DNA of 64,000 nucleotides. Origin: Corynebacterium sp. J010B-136 (GTDB taxonomy: Bacteria > Actinomycetota > Actinomycetes > Mycobacteriales > Mycobacteriaceae). Below, in pieces: positions 57,710-64,000 of this stretch (position 1 is the first letter of the stretch; each line of letters starts with the position of its first letter). Below the pieces are notes generated by a model. The model was not told where the DNA came from, searched no databases, and was given only the letters and a program-made list of their open reading frames with translations. Location: the NCBI RefSeq assembly GCF_002967075.1, contig NZ_PUGE01000002.1, positions 310,001-374,000 on the forward strand. The letters run 5' to 3'. Made by a program: the position numbers and the translations under genes.

Positions 57710-59146
57710 CTAGGGCTGTGATGTGCTGACAACCCGAGGATTGGCCTGAAAATTGGCAACCGCGATGAGGCCACAGACTAGGAAGAGTACTGGGAATAAC
57801 ATCGCGGCGCCCATCGCACCATGGAAAGAGAAATGCTGACCGGCAATCTGCATCACCGCGCCCAGGCTGGCTGCGCCTAATACCGCGCCCACTTGGCGGG
57901 CGGTGTTATACACACCCGATGCAGCACCAACGAGATGCGGCGGCAGATCACGCATTGAGATCGTAGAATTCGGCGACCAACATAAACCATTAGCTGCACC
58001 CAACAAGATAATCGGCACCAGCATCCAGGCGGCGGGAACTTCTAAGAACATGAAGATTCCAAAAAGCACCATGGATGAAATCAACGAAGAAAACCCGAGG
58101 ATGGATACACCACCTGGGCTGACCCGGTCAGTAATGCGGCCAATTACTGGGGCGATGAACATGGAGATTACTGCCATCGGAACCAGCACTAGACCTGCAG
58201 CTTGCGAGGTTAGACCAGCGCTTTCTTGCAGGTACAACATGATGGGCAAGTTCACGGCATAGACTGTAAACCCGAGCATCGAAACAGCGAAAAGGCCTAA
58301 AGAGAAATTGCGGTGCTGGAATAAATCTAAGGGGACAAGCGGCTCAGCGCCGCGCCGGGAAGCGGTCCTTTGTAAACGGATAAACACCACCGCGGCTCCG
58401 AGCCCTAGTACCAGCAGAGCCCACAGCCATAGCGGCCAACCCAAATCGGGCCCCTGCTGGACAGAGAAGACCACAGCGAGTACCGCGATGAGAGAAACCA
58501 GAGCGCTTAGGAAATCGATGCGGCCGGTCATCGTTGGCAGCTTCGGCACCCACAGCGCAACTAGTGTTAGGCACACCAGTCCTAGTGGCAAGTAGAGGAA
58601 GAATGTCCAGCGCCAGCCGACAAAACCTACCAAGACGCCACCGACGACGGGACCGAAAAGTCCAGCAGAACCGGCAACAGCGCTCCACACGCCCATGGCA
58701 GAACCGCGACGCTCACGTGGGAAGATTTTGTTGATTACGCTCAGTGGCTGCGGGTTGGCCAGTGATGCGCCGAGGCCCTGTACGGCACGCAAAGCAATAA
58801 GGATTTCAATCGTTGGGGCAAAAGCACAGGCGACGGCGCCTAAAGTAAACAGGCTAATACCGACCAAGTACACATTGCGTTGACCAAAGCGATCGCCCAA
58901 GCGACCGGCGATAAGCAGTGGCACTGCGAAAGTCAGGAGATAGACCGCTGATACCCACACTGCTTGGTTGATGCTAGCGCCCAAGTCTTCGCGGATGCGG
59001 GGAAGTGCAACGGCCACCAGGGTCTGGTCCATCATGGTGATAAATAACCCGGTGCACAGCGCTGCTAAAGCACGCCAGGATTGTTGCGGAGGGATTTCTG
59101 TGGATTTTTGGGCCGCAGAGGGGGATTGAGAAAGGCGGGAATGCAC
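57710..59146 (-). CDS. MFS multidrug exporter, DHA2/EmrB type
   Basis: A 478-residue membrane protein with about 14 helices. The N-terminal MMDQTLVAVALPRI is the motif D1 of the DHA2 drug:proton antiporters. GRLGDRFGQRN is the loop 2-3 motif, and RRGSAMGVWSAVAGSAGLFG matches the antiporter motif C region. Substrates cannot be told from sequence. No adjacent TetR or MarR gene controls it. It is convergent with ligA, and about 200 nt separate it from the ACT-protein gene. Confidence 0.88.
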   Translation of the reverse strand: MHSRLSQSPSAAQKSTEIPPQQSWRALAALCTGLFITMMDQTLVAVALPRIREDLGASINQAVWVSAVYLLTFAVPLLIAGRLGDRFGQRNVYLVGISLFTLGAVACAFAPTIEILIALRAVQGLGASLANPQPLSVINKIFPRERRGSAMGVWSAVAGSAGLFGPVVGGVLVGFVGWRWTFFLYLPLGLVCLTLVALWVPKLPTMTGRIDFLSALVSLIAVLAVVFSVQQGPDLGWPLWLWALLVLGLGAAVVFIRLQRTASRRGAEPLVPLDLFQHRNFSLGLFAVSMLGFTVYAVNLPIMLYLQESAGLTSQAAGLVLVPMAVISMFIAPVIGRITDRVSPGGVSILGFSSLISSMVLFGIFMFLEVPAAWMLVPIILLGAANGLCWSPNSTISMRDLPPHLVGAASGVYNTARQVGAVLGAASLGAVMQIAGQHFSFHGAMGAAMLFPVLFLVCGLIAVANFQANPRVVSTSQP

Positions 59147-59266
59147 TAGAACCTTTTTCTATCTATAGCAAAAGTGGAAAAAATTCGGCCAAATTATAGC
59201 CTAAGCGTTCTAGTCTAACTCAGGGTGCGCATTGAGGCAGAATAAGATTTTGGCTATGCACGCAGC

Positions 59267-59328
59267 AAAACACCGGCCCACCTGGCCAGTGAGCTGGAAC
59301 AGCTTACTGGCGGCAAGAGGGGCCGGTG
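59267..59328 (-). terminator. Double-stem terminator after the ACT-protein gene
   Basis: On the minus strand, the outer stem CACCGGCCC (59328-59320) and GGGCCGGTG (59279-59271) encloses a 12-bp inner stem (59285-59296 with 59300-59311, GAA-type loop, one G-U pair). TTTT follows on the minus strand. Confidence 0.8.
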
Positions 59329-59343
59329 AAAACTAAGGCGCGG

Positions 59344-60009
59344 TTACTTATTTAAGAAAGCGCCCAAGATGGTGCCGAGGTTTCCAAGGTGCTCAACCTC
59401 AGAAGCCAAGAAGTCTGGTCCGCCAACGCGGCCGATGATAAGAACTAAACCGGTAGAGCCGATGGGCGTTGCCGCAAGGGATGAGTCCAACAGCGCCCAA
59501 GAAGTTGGGATCCAATCCTCTGTGTCAGGATTGAGGTGGCGCGCGGTATCAACTTCTAGGTCAGAGGGGACAGTGCCATCATCTTCGGGAGCAGCAGAAG
59601 AACCCGCGACACGTTTGATCGTTCCTGAAGTATCAGCAACAATTGCCCAGCTAGAAGTCAGTGCCTGCGGCATAGCCTGGACGAGTTGTTCCATGGCGGC
59701 TTGAATATTGTGCGTCTTTTTTGCGATAGAGGACAGCAAGTTAATCTGCCCGCGCCGATCCACACGCCCAGAGAATGGGCGGATGGAATCTACTTCGGCA
59801 CCTTTCACGGTGCTGGCTGCAGTAATAAGTGTATCGGCCAAGGTGCCAACGGGTAGTTCGACCACGATGTCATCGGTTACCGTTCCATCAGGGGCCGTAT
59901 CTACAATATCGACGGATTTAATATTGCCGTCGACGGCGCCGATAGCTTCGGCTAATTCACCAAGGCTGCCGGGAGTATCGGGAAGTTGGACACGGATTAA
60001 AAAAGACAT
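59344..60009 (-). CDS. ACT-domain amino-acid-binding protein
   Basis: A 221-residue protein. The N-terminal ACT domain (about 1-80) begins MSFLIRVQLPDTPGSLGELA, with the Gly expected for amino-acid binding. The rest (about 95-221) looks like a degenerate GAF-type domain. It is the counterpart of Rv3013, which also lies between ligA and gatC. It probably senses an amino acid, but neither ligand nor partner is known. ATG 60009 is the family start; an upstream reading from 60123 adds unlikely residues. Confidence 0.82.
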   Translation of the reverse strand: MSFLIRVQLPDTPGSLGELAEAIGAVDGNIKSVDIVDTAPDGTVTDDIVVELPVGTLADTLITAASTVKGAEVDSIRPFSGRVDRRGQINLLSSIAKKTHNIQAAMEQLVQAMPQALTSSWAIVADTSGTIKRVAGSSAAPEDDGTVPSDLEVDTARHLNPDTEDWIPTSWALLDSSLAATPIGSTGLVLIIGRVGGPDFLASEVEHLGNLGTILGAFLNK

Positions 60010-60208
60010 TGGTTGATGAAAGGCTTTCTCTAAATAAACTAAACCAAAGGCAAGGCTATTGTGTTCCATGCTACAACCTCCACCTTCACTTTTGCACCTA
60101 AAGGTGGCATTAAATAAGGGCACGGGGGATAGTTATCTCGAAACAGGCTGTGCAGTAGCATGGGTAGGCAGGAAAATAATTAACGTTGTGGAAAAGGATG
60201 GGTAACTC

Positions 60209-60505
60209 GTGTCTGAGATTTCGCGGGAACAAATCAGCCATCTAGCCAAGCTGTCACGTTTGGCTTTGAGCGAAGAAGAGCTTGACCAGTTTGCCAATCA
60301 AATCGATGAGATTGTGGATGCAGTCTCAGCCGTAGGCAAGGTCAATACCGAAGGGGTGGAGCCGATGAGCCACCCGCATTCGATTACCACTTCGATGCGT
60401 GAAGATGTCATTGTGCGTACCTTGAACGCGGAGCAGGCACTAGACCAGGCGCCAGCGGTTGAAGATGATCGTTTTGTAGTTCCTCAGATTTTGGGAGGCG
60501 AATAA
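60209..60505 (+). CDS. gatC: Asp-tRNA(Asn)/Glu-tRNA(Gln) amidotransferase subunit C
   Basis: GatC is the small linker that holds GatA and GatB together. The 98-residue protein has ISREQISHLAKLSRLALSEE and the C-terminal DRFVVPQILGGE, both characteristic. The GTG start has AAAGGA about 10 nt upstream. gatA starts at the base directly after the stop. gatB is not in this window after gatA, as in C. glutamicum, where it is encoded apart. Confidence 0.95.
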   Translation: MSEISREQISHLAKLSRLALSEEELDQFANQIDEIVDAVSAVGKVNTEGVEPMSHPHSITTSMREDVIVRTLNAEQALDQAPAVEDDRFVVPQILGGE

Positions 60506-61990
60506 ATGTCCTATGTAGTTCCTGCTGAGGGGCTTACATCGTTAAGCGCTGCTGAACTAGCGGAAAAAATCCACTCCCGTGAGGTTACCTCCCGCGAGGT
60601 TGTGCAAGCGCACCTTGATCGCATCGCTGAGACCAACGATGCTTTGAATTCTTTCCTGCACGTTGGTGCAGAAGAAGCTTTGGCTACTGCCGATGCCGTT
60701 GATAAGGCATTGGATGCAGGTGAGAAGCCGGCATCGGCCTTGGCTGGCGTGCCTTTGGCATTGAAGGACTTGCTGACGACGACGGATGCGCCAACCACTG
60801 CAGCATCCAAGATGCTAGAAGGCTGGATTTCGCCTTACGATGCCACGGTGACCAAGAAACTGCGCGAGGCCGGCATTCCGATCTTGGGCAAGACCAACTT
60901 GGATGAATTTGCCATGGGTTCTTCGAATGAGAACTCTGCCTATGGTCCCGTGCACAACCCACACGATCTGGAGCGCACCCCAGGTGGTTCCGGTGGCGGA
61001 ACTTCCGCTGCCTTGGCATCTGGCCAGGCACCTTTGGGTATCGGTACCGATACCGGTGGTTCGATCCGCCAGCCAGCGGCGTTGACCAACACTGTTGGTG
61101 TGAAGCCGACCTATGGCACGGTGTCGCGCTACGGACTTATCGCTGCTGCTTCTTCTTTGGACCAGGCCGGTCCAACCGCGCGTACTGTCCTTGATACCGC
61201 GCTATTGCACGAGGTTATCGCAGGCCACGATGAATTTGATGCGACTTCTGTGAACCGTCCGGTGGCAGATGTTGTTGCTGCGGCGCGCGAAGGCGCAAAG
61301 GGTGACTTGTCAGGTGTTAAGGTTGGCCTGATTAAGCAGTTTGAGCGCGATGGCTGGCAGCCAGGCGTGATGGAAGCGTACCGCGCAGCTGTTGACCAGC
61401 TGGTAGCGCAAGGCGCTGAGACCGTTGAGGTTGACTGCCCGCACTTTGACGATGCCCTTGCTGCGTACTACTTGATTATGCCGTGTGAGGTGTCTTCGAA
61501 CCTCGCGCGTTTCGACGGCATGCGCTACGGCCTGCGCTCTGGCGATGACGGCTCGCACTCTGCTGATGACGTCATGAGCATCTCCCGTGCTGAAGGCTTT
61601 GGCCCTGAGGTCAAGCGTCGCATCATGCTGGGTACCTATGCGCTGTCGGTGGGCTACTACGATGCCTACTACCTGCAGGCACAGCGTGTACGTACCCTGA
61701 TTGCAGAAGATTTCGCCCGCGCCTTTGAGCAGGTTGACGTGTTGGTTTCCCCAACCACGCCAACCACTGCCTTTAAGCTCGGTGAAAAGACCGAGGATCC
61801 AATGGAGATGTACAACTTCGACTTGTGCACCTTGCCATTGAACCTTGCTGGTCTGTGCGGCATGTCTGTACCGTCCGGAATGGCTTCCGATACCGGCCTG
61901 CCTACCGGTCTGCAGATCATGGCACCGGCATTCCAGGATGACCGCCTGTACAAGGTCGGCGCAGCTTATGAGGCTGGCCGCAACAAGTAA
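60506..61990 (+). CDS. gatA: Asp-tRNA(Asn)/Glu-tRNA(Gln) amidotransferase subunit A
   Basis: GatA releases ammonia from glutamine for transamidation of misacylated tRNAs. The amidase signature runs through [16 protein letters not shown] and [14 protein letters not shown], giving the Ser-cis-Ser-Lys site; the Lys lies in [10 protein letters not shown]. Length 494 is normal. It is translated right after gatC. The terminator follows 16 nt after the stop. Confidence 0.97.
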   Translation: MSYVVPAEGLTSLSAAELAEKIHSREVTSREVVQAHLDRIAETNDALNSFLHVGAEEALATADAVDKALDAGEKPASALAGVPLALKDLLTTTDAPTTAASKMLEGWISPYDATVTKKLREAGIPILGKTNLDEFAMGSSNENSAYGPVHNPHDLERTPGGSGGGTSAALASGQAPLGIGTDTGGSIRQPAALTNTVGVKPTYGTVSRYGLIAAASSLDQAGPTARTVLDTALLHEVIAGHDEFDATSVNRPVADVVAAAREGAKGDLSGVKVGLIKQFERDGWQPGVMEAYRAAVDQLVAQGAETVEVDCPHFDDALAAYYLIMPCEVSSNLARFDGMRYGLRSGDDGSHSADDVMSISRAEGFGPEVKRRIMLGTYALSVGYYDAYYLQAQRVRTLIAEDFARAFEQVDVLVSPTTPTTAFKLGEKTEDPMEMYNFDLCTLPLNLAGLCGMSVPSGMASDTGLPTGLQIMAPAFQDDRLYKVGAAYEAGRNK

Positions 61991-62005
61991 ACGCTGATTT
62001 CACCC

Positions 62006-62060
62006 CTAGACCCGTTGGTCCAAGCGCCCGTAATGGCGCTGTGGCCAGCGGGTTTAGTTT
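62006..62060 (+). terminator. Terminator after gatCA
   Basis: CTAGACCCG near 62006 pairs with CGGGTTTAG ending at 62056. An inner stem GCGCC/GGCGC is also formed. TTTT follows. Confidence 0.85.
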
Positions 62061-62096
62061 TGTGTCATGAAGGTCTCAACAACTCGTTGGCAGTTA

Positions 62097-62115
62097 ATGT
62101 GTTAGCCTTGCCTAA
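62097..62115. promoter_or_regulatory. DtxR-like iron box upstream of the siderophore-interacting protein
   Basis: The 19-bp stretch contains TTAGCCTTGCCTAA and matches about 14 of 19 positions of the DtxR consensus as I recall it. It lies about 70 nt before the start codon, in the promoter region. This supports iron repression of the gene. Confidence 0.6.
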
Positions 62116-62181
62116 GTGTGCGGCGTGCAGATTTCCGCCGGTACGAAGCAACCCCAGAATTATTTAAGGATAGTGATCACT

Positions 62182-63042
62182 ATGGCTGACCAAGCTAATC
62201 CAGCACCCAAGCGCAAGGCACGGAAGGCACACGAGGCAACCGTTACTGGTCGCCGTCAGCTTTCTCCGGACCTGGTTCGTCTCAGCTTGAACTCACCAGA
62301 CTTTGTGGGCCAGGAATTAGAATTTACCGACCACTACATCAAGCTGCTGTTTGTTCCAGAGGGCGCAGATTACGCATGGCCTTTCGATGCCGCACAGATC
62401 CGCGAGGAACAGCCACGCGATAAGCAGCCCATTACCCGTACCTACACCATTTTTAACCTCAACTCCGAGACCGGCGATTTCGAGGCAGACTTTGTCACCC
62501 ACGGTGATTCCGGTCTGGCAGGCCCATGGGGCCGCGATGTGGAAGTAGGAGCAAAGATCGGTTTCTTCGGTCCAGGCGGCAAGTGGGAGCCAGAAGCATC
62601 CTATGACCACTTCGTCTTCGCCGGCGATGAGTCAGCCGCGCCAGCGATTAGCGCTGGTTTGGCACGCTTGCCAGAAGGTGCCACCGCAACGGCCTATATC
62701 GAGATTGAATCCGAAGACCGCACCTTTGAGGTCCCAACGGGTGAAGGTATCGACATCCAGTGGGTCTACCGCAATGGCGCAACGCATGGCACGGAACTTT
62801 CCCGCATCGTCCGCGGTGCCGGCGTGCCAGAAGGTAAGAAAACCAGCTGGTTCGTACACGGCGTTGCCGAAATGATTAAAGAGATGCGTCGCTTCCTCTT
62901 TGTCGAATCCGAAATCCCACGTGAGGACGTCTCCATCTCTGGTTACTGGCGCATCGGCATGACCGAAGACCAGTGGCAATCGTCCAAGCAGGAATTCAAT
63001 GCGGAGATTGAGGCAGAAGAAGAGCGCCTCAGCACGCGTTAA
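62182..63042 (+). CDS. Siderophore-interacting protein (FAD-binding ferric-siderophore reductase)
   Basis: A 286-residue SIP/ViuB-family flavoprotein. The FAD domain has DHYIKLLF, RTYTIFNLNSETGDFEADF (the RxYT-type FAD motif) and HGDSGLAGPWGRDV. The NAD(P)H-like domain has FAGDESAAPAISAGLARLP and the C-terminal GYWRIGMTEDQW. It should release iron from imported ferric siderophores by reduction. ATG 62182 has AAGGA about 11 nt upstream; a GTG at 62116 is not supported. A DtxR-like box lies upstream, and the counterpart in C. glutamicum also follows gatA. Confidence 0.92.
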   Translation: MADQANPAPKRKARKAHEATVTGRRQLSPDLVRLSLNSPDFVGQELEFTDHYIKLLFVPEGADYAWPFDAAQIREEQPRDKQPITRTYTIFNLNSETGDFEADFVTHGDSGLAGPWGRDVEVGAKIGFFGPGGKWEPEASYDHFVFAGDESAAPAISAGLARLPEGATATAYIEIESEDRTFEVPTGEGIDIQWVYRNGATHGTELSRIVRGAGVPEGKKTSWFVHGVAEMIKEMRRFLFVESEIPREDVSISGYWRIGMTEDQWQSSKQEFNAEIEAEEERLSTR

Positions 63043-63063
63043 TTAACTGAAGTTAATTAACGC
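63036..63063 (+). terminator. Stop-codon hairpin at the end of the siderophore-interacting protein gene
   Basis: GCGTTAATTAAC (63036-63047) pairs perfectly with GTTAATTAACGC (63052-63063) around a TGAA loop. The TAA stop (63040-63042) lies inside the left arm. No T-run follows. Confidence 0.65.
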
Positions 63064-63107
63064 AGGAGTACAGCAGCAGAATGCGGGCTCTTCGCCTTTA
63101 TTGAAGC

Positions 63108-63431
63108 CTACTTGCTGTCAGAAAGCAGGTACGCCGCGCCTGCCGATGCTCCAGTGACCGCAAAGACCGCTGGCCAAGCACCAATCTTTTTCGCCAGTGG
63201 GTGAGAAGCACCGAAACCGCCGATATACAGCGCGGTCAGGCCCACGGTGGTTGGAATATCAGTTTTAGCCAACCACGAACGCACTGCCCAGCCACCCGCA
63301 GCCGCGAGCACAACACCGCCAAGCGGACGGATTCCAGATTCCCGAGCGGTGATGAAACCACCGAGCAGACCTGCACTCACAACAGTCGCAGTCTTTACTT
63401 TTTTCGCATTTTTAATATCAATTGCAGACAT
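63108..63431 (-). CDS. Small membrane protein of unknown function
   Basis: A 107-residue protein with a basic N terminus (MSAIDIKNAKKVKTATVV) and three or four hydrophobic segments, for example LLGGFITARESGIRPLGGVV and AVFAVTGASAGAAYLL. I do not recognise the family. ATG 63431 is chosen because TATCAT on the minus strand ends 6 nt before it and no ribosome-binding site is present. It is divergent from an MFS gene. Longer readings upstream run into that gene's promoter. Confidence 0.7.
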   Translation of the reverse strand: MSAIDIKNAKKVKTATVVSAGLLGGFITARESGIRPLGGVVLAAAGGWAVRSWLAKTDIPTTVGLTALYIGGFGASHPLAKKIGAWPAVFAVTGASAGAAYLLSDSK

Positions 63432-63437
63432 GTTTTT

Positions 63438-63461
63438 ATGATAGCCGTTTTGCCGTACAGT
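63438..63461. promoter_or_regulatory. Divergent leaderless promoters
   Basis: TATCAT on the minus strand (63443-63438) serves the small membrane protein. TACAGT on the plus strand (63456-63461) lies 7 nt before the GTG of the MFS gene. Both start codons lack a ribosome-binding site and fall at the expected transcription starts. Confidence 0.45.
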
Positions 63462-63468
63462 ACCGGTA

Positions 63469-64000
63469 GTGAATATCTGGATATATTTGGGCTCAGCGGG
63501 CATGTCTGCGCTGGGCAACTCGATTGCGGGCATCGTATGGCCGTGGATCGTTTTAGAGCGCACCGGTGACCCCGCCGCCGCGGGCCTGGTCGCTGCAGCA
63601 GTGGCAGTACCCTCTGTCATCTTCGCTTTCCTCGGCGGCTACCTCATCGATACCGTCGGTAGAAAACCCATGTCGGTTATCTCCGATATTATTTCCGGCG
63701 CATCTGTCGCAGGTGTCGTCCTCGTCGATCAGACCTTAGGGCTGACCATCGCCTGGTTTATTGCTTTAGGCATCATCGGCGGCGTGGGAGATATCCCCGG
63801 CATGGCAGCGCGCTCCGCGTTGGTAGGCGATGTCTCGCAGGCCTCAGGCAAGACCGTGGACTATATCGCAGGTCTTAACCAGGCGATCTTAGGCGTGGCA
63901 TTTTTGGTCGGCCCCGCTGTTGCGGGCGTCTTATTAGCCGCGCTCGATTCCAGCTTGGTACTCATCATCACCGCAGCCTGTTCCTTCCTCGCAGCATTGC
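63469..64000 (+). CDS. MFS transporter, N-terminal part only
   Basis: An open reading frame from GTG 63469 to the window edge, 177 codons without a stop. It starts VNIWIYLGSAGMSALGNSIA and has about six hydrophobic helices. The loop motif GGYLIDTVGRKPM between helices 2 and 3 is the MFS signature. AARSALVGDVSQASGKTVDY lies in the 4-5 region. The rest is outside the window, so no substrate can be guessed. It is likely translated from a leaderless message. Confidence 0.8.
   Translation, partial: MNIWIYLGSAGMSALGNSIAGIVWPWIVLERTGDPAAAGLVAAAVAVPSVIFAFLGGYLIDTVGRKPMSVISDIISGASVAGVVLVDQTLGLTIAWFIALGIIGGVGDIPGMAARSALVGDVSQASGKTVDYIAGLNQAILGVAFLVGPAVAGVLLAALDSSLVLIITAACSFLAAL

Overview
The window is a chromosomal segment of a Corynebacterium, or a very close actinobacterial relative. 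Four things point to this. The gene order rho-prfA-prmC-tsaC-wecA-atpIBEFHAGDC, then nucS, glgB/glgE, etfBA-nifS-mnmA and ligA-gatCA matches what is known for Corynebacterium and Mycobacterium. NucS is present. The maltosyltransferase GlgE is present. Many genes lack a Shine-Dalgarno sequence and have a -10-like box 7-9 nt before the start codon, as expected for leaderless mRNAs. Nothing looks like prophage, plasmid, transposon or CRISPR. No tRNA or rRNA gene was recognised.

Layout. (1) 1-19.4 kb is a nitrate/nitrite respiration and molybdenum-cofactor region. On the minus strand it holds mobA (cut by the window edge), moaC, moeA, moaA and an ArnR/SufR-type Fe-S regulator. On the plus strand follow two polytopic membrane proteins and a membrane-anchored copper nitrite reductase (nirK/aniA type) with an extra N-terminal cupredoxin domain. 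Next come narKGHJI on the minus strand, mog on the plus strand and an acyl-CoA ligase on the minus strand. Nitrate is imported by NarK and reduced by Mo-containing NarGHI. The nitrite can then be reduced to NO by the copper enzyme. No NO reductase gene is in the window. (2) 19.7-34.3 kb is a housekeeping block: rho with a large Arg/Asn/Asp-rich insert, prfA, prmC, a Sua5/YrdC protein, wecA/rfe and the complete F1Fo ATP synthase operon with a long, hairpin-rich leader. (3) 34.5-45.5 kb holds small conserved actinobacterial genes (DUF2550, NucS mismatch endonuclease, a zinc-ribbon protein, a frameshifted membrane-protein gene, an MTH1187-type protein and a CnoX-like thioredoxin/TPR protein), then glgB-glgE, an ABC ATPase, a NUDIX hydrolase and a THUMP-like methyltransferase. 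(4) 45.6-64 kb holds etfB-etfA-nifS, a GH25 lysozyme, a spermidine-synthase-like protein, mnmA, a MetE-like protein and an ArsR-serine hydrolase-membrane protein operon. It continues with a DnaQ-like exonuclease, ligA, an MFS exporter, an ACT protein, gatC-gatA, a siderophore-interacting protein with a DtxR-like box, a small membrane protein and the start of another MFS gene.

Most worth following up: the nirK module placed between the arnR-like gene and narKGHJI; a related dyad element upstream of both narK and moaA; four gene ends where a perfect or near-perfect hairpin contains or abuts the stop codon without a U-tract, two of them with a duplicated arm; paired palindromic operators at the ArsR operon; and the structured atpB leader. 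All start-site, promoter and operator calls come from inspection only.
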